From Brevundimonas sp. UBA5936 (GTDB lineage Bacteria; Pseudomonadota; Alphaproteobacteria; Caulobacterales; Caulobacteraceae), in contig DJDA01000143.1 in the NCBI GenBank assembly GCA_002430835.1, positions 1 to 26,321 of the forward strand: a stretch of DNA of 26,321 nucleotides. Direction: 5' to 3'. The notes under the pieces are model-generated. The model did not search any database. It was not told the origin of the DNA and was given only the letters and a program-made list of their open reading frames with translations. Both the position numbers and the translations under genes were made by a program. Position 1 is the stretch's first letter; each line of letters opens with the position of its first letter. Shown here in pieces: positions 15,580 through 23,588 of this stretch.

Positions 15580-15648
15580 GGAACGCTCTAGATAGGCGTT
15601 CGTTCGGGCGACTGCACCCGCTACAACGCCTCGTTGAGGAGGAATCGC

Positions 15649-16068
15649 ATGACTGAAGCCAAGCCTGACCAGGGACCGCGCGGCGGGGTGACGCCCCACC
15701 TGACCATTCCCTCGCGCGGGGCCGCCGCAGCGATCGAATTCTACGCCCGCGCCTTCGGGGCCGAGGAAGTCATGCGGATGCCGGCTGAGGACGGCGAGCG
15801 CCTGTTGCACGCCCATCTGCGCATCAACGGCGGCAGCGTCATGTTGGCCGACGAATTCCCCGAATGGACCGGCGAGGCCGACATCAAGCCCGTCGGCGTC
15901 AGCCTGCATCTTCAGGTCGACGACGCCGACGAATGGTGGGGCCGCGCCCTGGTCAACGGCGCCATTCCGGTCATGCCGCTGGAGAACCAGTTCTGGGGCG
16001 ACCGCTACGGCCAGCTCCGCGACCCGTTCGGTCACCTGTGGAGCATCGGCGGACCGCAGAAGGGCTGA
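15649..16068 (+). CDS. VOC superfamily protein (PhnB/glyoxalase-like)
   Basis: A 139-residue single-chain vicinal-oxygen-chelate protein of the PhnB/DUF1428-like type. VTPHLTIPSRGAAAAIEFYARAFGAEEVMRM starts the first beta-alpha-beta unit, and GVSLHLQVDDADEWWGRALVNGA the second; FWGDRYGQLRDPFGHLWSIG ends the fold as in PhnB-like proteins. His17 and His81 and later acidic residues could bind a metal. The ligand is unknown. GAGGAGGA (15636-15643) five bases before the ATG at 15649 fixes the start, although an in-frame TTG lies upstream. Confidence 0.85.
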   Translation: MTEAKPDQGPRGGVTPHLTIPSRGAAAAIEFYARAFGAEEVMRMPAEDGERLLHAHLRINGGSVMLADEFPEWTGEADIKPVGVSLHLQVDDADEWWGRALVNGAIPVMPLENQFWGDRYGQLRDPFGHLWSIGGPQKG

Positions 16069-16095
16069 CCGCCCCTCTGCGGCGGGCGCCGCGCC

Positions 16096-17484
16096 TTAGG
16101 GCAGGCGCCCCGTCAACCGACGTCCGTTGCGGACGATGGTCAGCTCCGAGCCCCGCTGTGCGCGGCCCAGGGCGGCGACCGTGGTGACAGCGCGGCCGTC
16201 AATCTGCACCACCAGATCATTGGGACGCAGGCCGATACGGGCCGGGATGCTGTTGCGTTGCAGGCCTGTAACCACCACGCCGCTGGTGAAGGGATCCCCG
16301 CCCAGTCGGTCGGCCAGCGCCGGGTTCAGCGCCACGCCTTGAAGCCCGGCCAGGGCGCCCTGCCCCACGACCGAGCCTTGCCCTGGATCAGCGTCACCCG
16401 GCAGGGTCGAGACGCGCGCGTTCAGCGTCTGCGTCCGGCCGTCGCGCAGGACGGTCACGGCCACGGTGTCGTTCGGCGAGCGCGTGCCGACGCGGAAGTT
16501 CAGACCGCCCTGATCGTTGACCTCAGCGCCGTCGATGGCGGTGATGACGTCGCCCTGCTCGATACCCGCGCGGGCGGCGGGGCCTCCGGCGTAGACGTCG
16601 GTGACCATCAGACCCTGCGGTCGATCCAGCCCCAGGCTGCGGGCCATGTCGGAGCTGACCGTGTCGCCCTTGACGCCCAGCCAGGCGCGTTCGACCGACT
16701 TGGCGCCGCCGACGGCGGAATCCACCACCCGCTTCACCATGGTGGCCGGCACGGCGAAGCCCACGCCCGTCGAAGAGCCGGTGCGCGAGAAGATGGCCGT
16801 ATTGATGCCGATCAGGTCGCCGTCCATGTCGACCAGGGCGCCGCCCGAATTGCCCGGATTGATGGGCGCGTCGGTCTGGATGAAGGAGCCGGAATCGCTG
16901 ATGCCCGTCTCGGTCCGGTTCAGGGCCGAGATGATGCCGTTGGTCACGGTCTGGCCGACGCCGAACGGGTTGCCGATGGCCAGGACCAGGTCGCCGACCT
17001 GCTGCTGCTCCTGATCGTCGATGCGCAGGACCGGCAGGTCGCCGTCCAGGTTTTCGAGTTGCAGCACGGCGATGTCGGATCGTTCGTCCGCCAGCAGCAC
17101 CTTGGCCGGATATTCGCGCCGGTCATTCAGGGTGACGCGGATTTCCTGCATGTTCTGGATGACGTGGTTGTTGGTCACGACGATCCCATCCGGGCGCACG
17201 ATGACGCCCGAACCGATGGAGCCGGTCACGCGCGACTGCGGCCCGCCGCCGAACAGTTCGAAGAAGGGATCGCGCACGCGCTGGACGCCGCGCGCGGAAA
17301 TATTCACCACAGCGGGCGCGGCCTCACGCACCACGGGGGCGAAGCTGGTCTTCAGCGATCCGGCGTCGCGCGGGGCGACGCGGGGCTGTTCGGCGAAGAC
17401 GCCTTCCTGCGCCTTGGAGGGCTGCGGCTGACCGCAGGCGGACAGGATCAGGGCGGCGGCGATGGCCAGTCTGGAAGTCTTCAT
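16096..17484 (-). CDS. DegP/DegQ-family (Do) serine protease with lipobox
   Basis: A 462-residue HtrA-type periplasmic protease. The triad is His107 (VVTNNHV), Asp137 (ERSDIAVLQ) and Ser213 (PGNSGGALV). The trypsin-like domain spans about 45-240, with two PDZ domains near 255-350 and 375-460 (ending VVQIDGRAVTTVAALGRAQRG). Length agrees with DegQ. Unlike classic DegP/Q, the signal sequence ends in the lipobox LSAC with Cys17 followed by Gly, so the protein is probably lipidated and, lacking Asp at +2, may sit at the outer membrane. That localisation is inferred. The next gene upstream on the same strand is the MFS pump. Confidence 0.92.
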   Translation of the reverse strand: MKTSRLAIAAALILSACGQPQPSKAQEGVFAEQPRVAPRDAGSLKTSFAPVVREAAPAVVNISARGVQRVRDPFFELFGGGPQSRVTGSIGSGVIVRPDGIVVTNNHVIQNMQEIRVTLNDRREYPAKVLLADERSDIAVLQLENLDGDLPVLRIDDQEQQQVGDLVLAIGNPFGVGQTVTNGIISALNRTETGISDSGSFIQTDAPINPGNSGGALVDMDGDLIGINTAIFSRTGSSTGVGFAVPATMVKRVVDSAVGGAKSVERAWLGVKGDTVSSDMARSLGLDRPQGLMVTDVYAGGPAARAGIEQGDVITAIDGAEVNDQGGLNFRVGTRSPNDTVAVTVLRDGRTQTLNARVSTLPGDADPGQGSVVGQGALAGLQGVALNPALADRLGGDPFTSGVVVTGLQRNSIPARIGLRPNDLVVQIDGRAVTTVAALGRAQRGSELTIVRNGRRLTGRLP

Positions 17485-17579
17485 CTCGTCCCGGTTCTAC
17501 AAGCTTGGGCGTTGCATCCATTCCGCCTCGGCTTTTCGACAGGATCAAGGCCGTCTTTCAGTCCGGGGCGCGGCGGCGA

Positions 17580-18884
17580 TCAAACGGACGTGACCTCGTC
17601 CCGTTCCGCCCGTCGCGCGGTCAAGAAGCCGATCAAGGCGCCCAGCGCCAACACGACGGAGGCCAGATAGAAGGCCAGCCCCGGCTCGGACAGCAGGGCG
17701 TCGGCCGCAGCGGACACCGCGGGCAGCCCGCGATCCGACAACCAGGCCGCCGCCCGCCCGCCGCCCTCGCCCACGGACACTGAATAGATCCAGCCGAAGA
17801 ACAGGGGCGAGGCCACGCCGGCGATGGAGGCGACGCTCATGTTCGCGCCCTGCAGCTGGCCCTGCTCGCTCTCGCCGACGCGGCGGGTCATCAGGGACTG
17901 AAGCGTCGGCATAGCGAGGCCCCACAGGGCGTTGGGGAACATGGCCACGATGAAGGCGACGCCCGTCGGCGCCCAGCCCATCAGGGCGATGCCGACCGCC
18001 CCGCCGCACAGGCCGAAAATCATGGTCGCCCGGTCGCCGAACCGCTTGGACGCCGGTCCGACCAGAACGCCCTGAACGATCATGTCCAGCACCCCGACCA
18101 TGGCCAGCAAGGCCCCGACCTGCCACGGCCCCCAGCCGTAGCGGAGCCCGGCGTAAAGGACGAAGACCGCCGAAAACACGTGGTGGGCGAAGTAAAGCAG
18201 GAAGTTCACGACCGCGAGGCCCGCCAGCTCGGCGTGACGCTTCAGCAGGATCATGGCCCCGACCGGGTTGGCGCGGCGCCAGCTGAAGGGCATCCGCTTC
18301 TCCAGCGGCAGGCTCTCCGGCAGGATGAACAGGCCGTACAGGAAGGCCACGCCCGACAGGGCGCCCGCCACCCAGAAGGGCACGCGCGGCCCGAACTCGC
18401 CCAGGAAGCCGCCCAGAACCGGCCCCAGCACGAATCCGCCCGAGAAGGCGGCGCCGATCAGGCCGTAAGCGCGGGCGCGCTTCTCGGGCTCGGTGATGTC
18501 GGCCATATAGGCGTAGATGGTTGTGAAGCTGGACGAGGTGACGCCCGCCACCAGCCGCCCGACCGCCAGCCACCACAGGTTCGGCGCCAGCGCCATCAGC
18601 ACATAGTCCGCCGCCAGCCCGGCGCAGCTCAGCAGGATGACCGGGCGGCGCCCATACTGGTCCGACAGCGAGCCGATCACCGGCGAGGCCAGGAACTGCA
18701 TCCCCGCCCACAGGGCCACGAACACCCCGTTCAGCAGGCCCGCGCGCGCGTTCGACCCGACGAACTCCTCGATCAGATGGGGCAGGACCGGAATGACGAT
18801 CCCCATGGCCACGATGTCCAGCACCGCAGTCACGAGGATGAAGGCGATCGCCGCGCGGCGGACCTTGGGCTGATGCAGGGACAT
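17580..18884 (-). CDS. MFS transporter, TetA-like (TCR family)
   Basis: A 434-residue major facilitator with about 12 membrane helices. Motif A GSLSDQYGRRPVIL (71-84) joins helices 2 and 3, as in drug/H+ antiporters. Asp23 in the first helix and MGIVIPVLPHLI match TetA-class proteins. The second half carries GPASKRFGDRATMIFG, the loop of helices 8-9, and ALWGLAMPTLQSLMTRRVGESEQGQLQGA, typical of TCR/Tet efflux pumps. The substrate is not known and tetracycline resistance should not be assumed. No TetR-like regulator is adjacent. The REP-flanked GIY-YIG element starts 48 bases upstream of the start codon, so its left repeat may touch this promoter. Confidence 0.9.
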   Translation of the reverse strand: MSLHQPKVRRAAIAFILVTAVLDIVAMGIVIPVLPHLIEEFVGSNARAGLLNGVFVALWAGMQFLASPVIGSLSDQYGRRPVILLSCAGLAADYVLMALAPNLWWLAVGRLVAGVTSSSFTTIYAYMADITEPEKRARAYGLIGAAFSGGFVLGPVLGGFLGEFGPRVPFWVAGALSGVAFLYGLFILPESLPLEKRMPFSWRRANPVGAMILLKRHAELAGLAVVNFLLYFAHHVFSAVFVLYAGLRYGWGPWQVGALLAMVGVLDMIVQGVLVGPASKRFGDRATMIFGLCGGAVGIALMGWAPTGVAFIVAMFPNALWGLAMPTLQSLMTRRVGESEQGQLQGANMSVASIAGVASPLFFGWIYSVSVGEGGGRAAAWLSDRGLPAVSAAADALLSEPGLAFYLASVVLALGALIGFLTARRAERDEVTSV

Positions 18885-18931
18885 GAAGGCTCGCGAAGGT
18901 GGAGCGTCGTTTTAGAGGGCAACCTACTATT

Positions 18932-18964
18932 CGTCACCCTCGGGCTTGTCCCGAGGGCCCATGC
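18932..18964 (+). repeat. Left 33-base REP-like inverted repeat
   Basis: Begins CGTCACCCTCGGGCTTGT and contains a hairpin of CCCTCGGG and CCCGAGGG (8 bp) around loop CTTGT. It is identical to the reverse complement of 19328-19360. Confidence 0.9.
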
Positions 18965-18983
18965 CGCAGCAAGCTCGACCTCA

Positions 18984-19310
18984 ATGTCGAACGAACGCCC
19001 TTTCATCGCCGCCTACATGATGGCCAACCGGCCCCAGGGGACATTGTATGTCGGCGTAACCAGCAATCTCGTTCAGCGCGTTCAGCAGCACAGGGACGGG
19101 ACATTTCCCGGCTTCACCAGAGAGCACGGGCTGAAGCGGCTGGTCTGGTATGAGGCCTTTGAGGCGATCACGGACGCGATCCGCCGTGAAAAGGCGCTGA
19201 AGCGCTATCTTCGCGACTGGAAGCTCAACCTGATTGAGTGCGAAAACCCGCACTGGGAAGATTTGGCTGCTGCATGGTTCGCGTCGCCGGTATGGCGGCA
19301 CGCCCCCTGA
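18984..19310 (+). CDS. GIY-YIG endonuclease domain protein (COG2827-like)
   Basis: A 108-residue single-domain nuclease-like protein. The GIY-equivalent strand is FIAAYMM (Tyr11), the YIG-equivalent is TLYVGVTSNL (22-24 YVG), followed by Arg32 in LVQRVQQHR. AIRREKALKRYLRDWKLNLIE carries Glu69, the probable metal-binding catalytic residue, and NPHWEDL (88-94) is the family tail. All three key positions are present, so an active nuclease is plausible. COG2827 proteins are small with no DNA-binding domain and their role is not settled. No ribosome binding site is evident before the ATG; MANRPQG starts further in are alternatives. It lies between the divergent MFS gene and the stop of the phosphodiesterase gene. 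Confidence 0.88.
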   Translation: MSNERPFIAAYMMANRPQGTLYVGVTSNLVQRVQQHRDGTFPGFTREHGLKRLVWYEAFEAITDAIRREKALKRYLRDWKLNLIECENPHWEDLAAAWFASPVWRHAP

Positions 19311-19327
19311 TCAACGTGCGTCCCCCA

Positions 19328-19360
19328 GCATGGGCCCTCGGGACAAGCCCGAGGGTGACG
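19328..19360 (-). repeat. Right 33-base REP-like inverted repeat
   Basis: Perfect inverted copy of 18932-18964. It ends 16 bases before the stop codon of the phosphodiesterase gene at 19377, so in an RNA it would form a hairpin just past that gene. Confidence 0.9.
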
Positions 19361-19376
19361 TGTCTTGGTAGCCTGC

Positions 19377-20612
19377 TCAGCGCTGCGTCACCGCCAGCGT
19401 GTCCTCCGGCCGGCCATCCCCACGCGGCGCGGTCACGCCCAGAAGGCGAGCCAGGAAAGGCTGCACGTCGACGCTGTCCAGGTTCTGCAGCCGCCGTCCG
19501 GCGATGACGCCGGGGCCGTGGGCGATGAAGATCGCCTGCATCTCAGGCGCGGCGTTGTCATAGCCGTGGGCGCCGCCCGGCTTCGTCACCGGTCGCGCAC
19601 GGGTCGCCAGCAGCCAGCCCGGCTCGGAGGCGCAGACAATGGCCGAGACGCGCGGGTTGGAGCCCAGAACCAGGCGCGCAGGAATCTCGCCCTTGCGCCA
19701 GCAGTCCAGGTGCGGGCGCGAGCCTAGCAGAGCCTGCTCCACCTCGGCCTCGCGACCGGCGACAGGGTTCAGGAAGGTGACGGGGCCGCCGTAGACGATC
19801 TGCACCGCCTCCGGATCGATGATGTCGTCCAGCACAGTCACGCGCTCGGGCGAGGTCGCCGCCATGCCGTGATCCGACACCACGACCAGGACGGTGTTTT
19901 CATACAGGCCCCGCGCCTTCAGCCCCTCGACCAGGCGGCCGATGGAGGCGTCGACGGAAGCCATGGCCTCCAGCGTCTGCGGCGCATCCGGCCCGTGGTG
20001 GTGGCCCATGGTGTCCACGATATCGAAATAGAGGGTGGTCAGCGCCGGGCGCTGGGCGGCGGGCAGGTCCAGCCAGGTCAGCACCTGATCCACGCGTGCG
20101 TCGCCCGGCATCGACTGGTCGAAGGGCGTCCAGTAGCTGGGCCGCACGCCGCGAATGTCGGCCTCGGACCCCGGCCAGAACATGGTGGCCGTCTTCACGC
20201 CCTGCCGCTCGGCCGAGACCCAGATCGGCTCGCCCTGGTCCCACCAGCGGCGATCGGTGACCGCCTGCTTGTTGCCTAGGGAGAAGCGGCCCAGTTCGGC
20301 GTCGACCATGTTGTTGCCCACGATGCCGTGGTGATCGGGGTGCAGGCCCGTGACCAGGGTGTAGTGGTTGGGGAAGGTCACGCTGGGGAAGGACGGCTTC
20401 ATCGGCCCCGACGCGCCCTCGGCCGCCAGTTGCGCCAGCACCGGCGTCGCCCCGCGTTCCAGATAGTCCGCGCGGAAACCGTCGATGGAGATCAGGATGA
20501 CGTTCGGCGCCTGAACCGTCTCGACCGACGGCGCGGGCGGCGTAGTGGCGCAGGCGGCGACGGCCAGCGTCAGGACGGCGACGCGCGCCAGCCCGAACAG
20601 ACGATCAAACAT
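19377..20612 (-). CDS. Alkaline phosphatase-superfamily lipoprotein (NPP-like phosphodiesterase)
   Basis: A 411-residue ectonucleotide pyrophosphatase/phosphodiesterase-type enzyme. The signal MFDRLFGLARVAVLTLAVAAC ends in a lipobox (VAAC, Cys21). Metal ligands and nucleophile are in place: Asp44 (ISIDGFRADY), Thr79 (PSVTFPNHYTL), Asp200 and His204 (DIVDTMGHHHG), Asp247 and His248 (VVSDHGM) and His348 (GGAHGYDN). NPPs hydrolyse nucleotide or phospholipid phosphodiesters; the substrate here is unknown. The frame is open to 20750, but the ATG at 20612 starts the signal peptide and has GGGAG before it. The gene faces away from the ABC exporter. Confidence 0.9.
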   Translation of the reverse strand: MFDRLFGLARVAVLTLAVAACATTPPAPSVETVQAPNVILISIDGFRADYLERGATPVLAQLAAEGASGPMKPSFPSVTFPNHYTLVTGLHPDHHGIVGNNMVDAELGRFSLGNKQAVTDRRWWDQGEPIWVSAERQGVKTATMFWPGSEADIRGVRPSYWTPFDQSMPGDARVDQVLTWLDLPAAQRPALTTLYFDIVDTMGHHHGPDAPQTLEAMASVDASIGRLVEGLKARGLYENTVLVVVSDHGMAATSPERVTVLDDIIDPEAVQIVYGGPVTFLNPVAGREAEVEQALLGSRPHLDCWRKGEIPARLVLGSNPRVSAIVCASEPGWLLATRARPVTKPGGAHGYDNAAPEMQAIFIAHGPGVIAGRRLQNLDSVDVQPFLARLLGVTAPRGDGRPEDTLAVTQR

Positions 20613-20715
20613 GAGAGGCTCCCGACATAGGCTTTCGAGAATGTTGCCTAAGCTTAATCCACGACAGACAGAAGACGGCTTGCCGGTTTTTCGCTGACGG
20701 GCCACGCTGCGATTC

Positions 20716-21615
20716 ATGACCAGCGTTATCGAAACGAACGGCCTGACCAAGACCTATGGCGCGGTGCGCGCCCTGGACGGCCTCAGTCTCAGCATACCGC
20801 GCGGCGGGGTCTATGGCGTGCTGGGGCCGAACGGCGCGGGCAAGTCGACCCTGTTCCGCATCCTGCTGGGCCTGATCCGGCCCACGGCGGGCGAGGTGCG
20901 GGTGATGGGCCAGCACACCGGCGATCCAGCCGTCACCCGACGCATGGGCTCCATGATCGAGACGCCGCGCTATCCGCCCTATCTGACCGCGCGTCAGGCG
21001 TTGCGCTGGCTGGCGCTGGCGCATGGGATGGGGGCAGAGGCCGAAACGGACCGATGGCTGGCGCGCGTCGGCCTGAGCGAAGCGGCGGATCGCAAGGTGC
21101 GCGGCTTCTCGGTCGGCATGATGCAAAGGCTGGGCGTCGCCGCCGCCCTGATGACCCGCCCTGATCTGGTCATCCTGGATGAACCGACCAGCGGCATGGA
21201 CCCGCCCGGCATCCAGGAGATGCGCGCCCTGATCCGCAGTCTGGCCGACGACGACGGCGTGACCATCATCCTGGCCAGCCACCAGCTTCTGGAGGTCCAG
21301 CGCGTCTGCGACCGCGTGGCTATCCTGAACCGGGGCAAGCTGGCGGCCGAGGGCAAGGTCAGCGACCTGACCGCCTCGGGCGAGCGCCTGCGTCTGTCGG
21401 CCACGCCCCTGGCCAAGGTCATGGCCGTGCTGGGCGAACGCGGCAACGTTCAGGACGACGCCGTCATGGCCGCCGTGCCGCGCGCCGAGGCCCCTGCCCT
21501 GCTGCGCGCCCTGATCGAACAGGGCGTCGATATCGACGAGGCCCGTTGGGTCGGCGCCGATCTGGAAAGCGTCTTCATGACCGAAACCTCTTCGCCTGCA
21601 GGAGGCCTAGCATGA
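20716..21615 (+). CDS. ABC transporter ATP-binding protein
   Basis: A 299-residue ABC-2-type exporter ATPase. Walker A GPNGAGKST is at 37-45, the signature FSVGMMQ at 131-137, Walker B LVILDEPTSGMD from 151, and the switch His189. The C-terminal region beyond 215 is the extension seen in CcmA/NatA-like drug and lipid exporters. The signature has SVGM where the consensus is SGGQ; this SxGM variant is common in the ABC-2 group. Its TGA overlaps the ATG of the permease gene (ATGA, 21612-21615), so the two are translationally coupled and form one transporter. Substrate unknown. Confidence 0.93.
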   Translation: MTSVIETNGLTKTYGAVRALDGLSLSIPRGGVYGVLGPNGAGKSTLFRILLGLIRPTAGEVRVMGQHTGDPAVTRRMGSMIETPRYPPYLTARQALRWLALAHGMGAEAETDRWLARVGLSEAADRKVRGFSVGMMQRLGVAAALMTRPDLVILDEPTSGMDPPGIQEMRALIRSLADDDGVTIILASHQLLEVQRVCDRVAILNRGKLAAEGKVSDLTASGERLRLSATPLAKVMAVLGERGNVQDDAVMAAVPRAEAPALLRALIEQGVDIDEARWVGADLESVFMTETSSPAGGLA

Positions 21616-22475
21616 TGCTGGCCGACGCCATCCGCTCCGAAACCTGGCGCCTGTTGCAGAACCGTACGGCCGTGTTCTGGAGCATCGTCTTCGTGCCCGT
21701 GATCTCGCTCGTGCTGGCGATCGGGGGCTTTCTGTTCCTCCAGTCCAAGATGGACGGAGCGATGCAAACCCTGCCGCCTGAGCTGAAGCTGAACGCCAGC
21801 GCCGTCGACCTGGGCCAGTCATTGGTCGATGCGGCGGGCGGCTTGGCCCATCCCGGCGTGCTGGCCTTCCTGCTGATCGGCGCCGCCACCGTGTTCGCGG
21901 GCGACTATCGCTGGGAGACCTGGCGGTTGATCACGGCCCGCAACAACCGACCGAACCTGATCATGGGCAAGGTCGGAGCCGTCAAGCTGATGGCCTTGAC
22001 CGGGCTAGCCCTTCTGTTGATCGCCAGCATGGGGGCCGATGTCGCCAAGGGCCTGATCTTCGGACGCAGCTTCACCTTCGGATTCGGCGGCGACGAGGCG
22101 CAGGCGTTCGGCCTGCTGGCGCTGCTGTCCTATGTGCGGGTGGTGCAGTTCCTGTTGCTCGGCCTGCTAGCGGCGACGGTGACGCGGTCCCTGCTGGCGG
22201 CGCTGTTCGTGCCCCTGGTCATCGGCGTCGGCCAGTTCTTCCTGGCCAAGTTGAGCCCCCTGTTCGGCTGGCAGATGGGCGATTGGGCGACCATGCTGCT
22301 GTTGCCCGGCGAGGGCTATGAACTGCTGAAGGTTCTAGTCCAGGGCGGGATGGAGGCTGCGCTGATCCCGGCAGGCGCCGTCTGGCGCGCGGTCACGGGG
22401 CTGGCGCTTTGGAGCTTCGCGCCCTTCTTCCTGGCCCTGTGGTGGTTCCAGCGGCAGGATCTGTCGAAGGAATAG
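21612..22475 (+). CDS. ABC-2 type permease
   Basis: A 287-residue membrane subunit paired with the preceding ATPase. Hydrophobic helices lie near 20-42, 78-98, 125-147, 172-200, 205-225 and 250-275, six in all, with a soluble loop (about 42-75) after the first. The N-terminus ADAIRSETWRLLQNRTAVFW is typical of ABC-2 permeases. AGGAGG (21599-21604) supports the ATG at 21612 or the adjacent one at 21615. It resembles the NatB/DUF-type permeases of small two-gene exporters; the cargo cannot be read from sequence. Confidence 0.85.
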   Translation: MMLADAIRSETWRLLQNRTAVFWSIVFVPVISLVLAIGGFLFLQSKMDGAMQTLPPELKLNASAVDLGQSLVDAAGGLAHPGVLAFLLIGAATVFAGDYRWETWRLITARNNRPNLIMGKVGAVKLMALTGLALLLIASMGADVAKGLIFGRSFTFGFGGDEAQAFGLLALLSYVRVVQFLLLGLLAATVTRSLLAALFVPLVIGVGQFFLAKLSPLFGWQMGDWATMLLLPGEGYELLKVLVQGGMEAALIPAGAVWRAVTGLALWSFAPFFLALWWFQRQDLSKE

Positions 22476-22482
22476 GGCCAGA

Positions 22483-22956
22483 TCAGCCCAGAGTCTTCTC
22501 CATGAAGACATCAGCGCGAACATAGGGCGTCTCGCGCGGCGGCAGGCGCACAAAGCCGAAGCTGTCATAGAGGGCCAGCGCCGGGCCCAGCGTCGAGCTG
22601 GTCTCCAGATAGAGACGCGGCGCGTTCGTCTCGCGCGCCGCCGCCTCGCACGCTTCCAGAAGGCGCCGCGACAGACCCTGCCCGCGCGCGACAGGCGCAA
22701 TCGTCATCTTGGCGACCTCGAAGCCCCCGTCTTCCATCGCCATCAGGGCGCAGCACCCGACCGCCTCGCCCGCCCGCTCGATGAAGAAGATGCGGCCCCC
22801 CAGCGCCAGGATCTGCCCCTGCGGATCGTCCAGCACCTTGCGGTCCTTAGCCTCGACGGCGAAGCCGCCCTCGGCCAGCCAGGCCTCGTTCAGCGCGCGC
22901 CAGGCCTCGGCATAGGCAGGCGAAAACTCGACGATGCGGAACGCTGGCTCACTCAT
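22483..22956 (-). CDS. GNAT family N-acetyltransferase
   Basis: A 157-residue GNAT protein. The acetyl-CoA pyrophosphate loop is VARGQGLSRRLLEACE (RGQGLS, about 89-103), preceded by the strand FEVAKMTIAP and followed by RLYLETSSTLGPALALYDSFGF, which forms motif B. IVEFSPAYAEAWRALNEAWL is the usual N-terminal helix. The acceptor substrate is unknown. The ATG at 22956 was preferred over an upstream frame because MSEPAFRIVEF begins the fold. It lies downstream of rplQ on the same strand but is separated by a strong hairpin terminator. Confidence 0.88.
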   Translation of the reverse strand: MSEPAFRIVEFSPAYAEAWRALNEAWLAEGGFAVEAKDRKVLDDPQGQILALGGRIFFIERAGEAVGCCALMAMEDGGFEVAKMTIAPVARGQGLSRRLLEACEAAARETNAPRLYLETSSTLGPALALYDSFGFVRLPPRETPYVRADVFMEKTLG

Positions 22957-22997
22957 GCGCCGTTGTATGGCGCCGCTGCCGAACGTCGCGCAAGACA

Positions 22998-23027
22998 AAG
23001 GGCGGCTGGATCGCTCCAGCCGCCCTT
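22998..23027 (-). terminator. Terminator of the alpha ribosomal operon
   Basis: A perfect 13-bp stem (AAGGGCGGCTGGA at 22998-23010 with its complement at 23015-23027) and a four-base loop TCGC. It lies 27 bases beyond the rplQ stop. On the minus strand it is followed by a T-rich tail TTTGTCTTG, somewhat interrupted but enough for Rho-independent termination. Confidence 0.8.
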
Positions 23028-23054
23028 CAATCTCGTTCAGACCGAAAGGTCCGA

Positions 23055-23474
23055 TCAGGCCTCGTCGTCGCCCTCGATGGCGAAGACCGGACCGGAGTCC
23101 TGGCCCTTGGCGGCCACGTCGCGATCGACGAACTCGATCACGGCCATCGCGGCGTTGTCGCCGTGACGGAAGCCCGCCTTCATGATGCGGATGTAGCCGC
23201 CGTTACGCTCGGCGTAACGAGGGGCCAGCGTGTCGAACAGCTTGCCGACTTGCGGCACGTCGCGAACGGCGCTGATGGCCTGACGACGAGCGTGCAGGTC
23301 GCCCTTCTTGGCGAGGGTGACCAGCTTCTCGACGAAGGGACGCAGTTCCTTCGCCTTCGGCAGGGTGGTCGTGATCTGCTCGTGCTTGATCAGCGAGGCG
23401 GCCATGTTGGCGAACATGGCCTGGCGGTGGCTGACCGTACGGCCGAGCTTACGATAGGCGGCGCCGTGGCGCAT
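23055..23474 (-). CDS. rplQ: 50S ribosomal protein L17
   Basis: A 139-residue bL17. MRHGAAYRKLGRTVSHRQAMFANMAASLI is the classic N-terminal block, and HEQITTTLPKAKELRPFVEKLVTLAKKGDLHARR completes the conserved core. The C-terminus runs past the core into an acidic tail (IEGDDEA). GTAGGAG lies upstream of the ATG. It is the last gene of the rpsM-rpsK-rpoA-rplQ group, 114 bases after rpoA, and ends before the terminator. Confidence 0.98.
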   Translation of the reverse strand: MRHGAAYRKLGRTVSHRQAMFANMAASLIKHEQITTTLPKAKELRPFVEKLVTLAKKGDLHARRQAISAVRDVPQVGKLFDTLAPRYAERNGGYIRIMKAGFRHGDNAAMAVIEFVDRDVAAKGQDSGPVFAIEGDDEA

Positions 23475-23588
23475 CGGGGTCTCTCCTACTCAACCCTGGT
23501 TTCCCGTCCCTACTTGGCGGACGAGACCTGGGGCCTCTCATTCTAACCGCCCCAACCGATCCAACGGACCTGGGCGGAGGGTTGATGA

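Larger units (their letters stand above)
18932..19360. mobile_element. Candidate REP-flanked GIY-YIG element
   Basis: A 429-base unit made of two perfect 33-base inverted repeats (18932-18964 and 19328-19360) with one GIY-YIG nuclease gene between them. The interior GC is about 55-60% in the two lines counted (19141-19260), lower than the neighbouring genes, which look closer to 70%. The repeat motif recurs at 14116-14220. No clear target-site duplication flanks the unit. That it moves or spreads as a unit is inferred from the symmetry. Confidence 0.65.

Noticed and set aside
16084..16110. 7-bp inverted repeat GGGCGCC/GGCGCCC between the VOC and protease genes
   Set aside because: It overlaps the protease stop, has no T-run and such GC palindromes arise easily at this base composition.
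18901..19380. Flanking target-site duplication of the GIY-YIG element
   Set aside because: The bases next to the repeats (CTACTATT on the left, TGTCTTGG on the right) do not match. A loose GGCNACC similarity in inverted order is too weak to claim.
20673..20694. Terminator-like CGGCTTGCCGG followed by TTTTT upstream of the ABC gene
   Set aside because: The stem has four pairs with a two-base loop, too tight to form; there is no upstream plus-strand gene to terminate.
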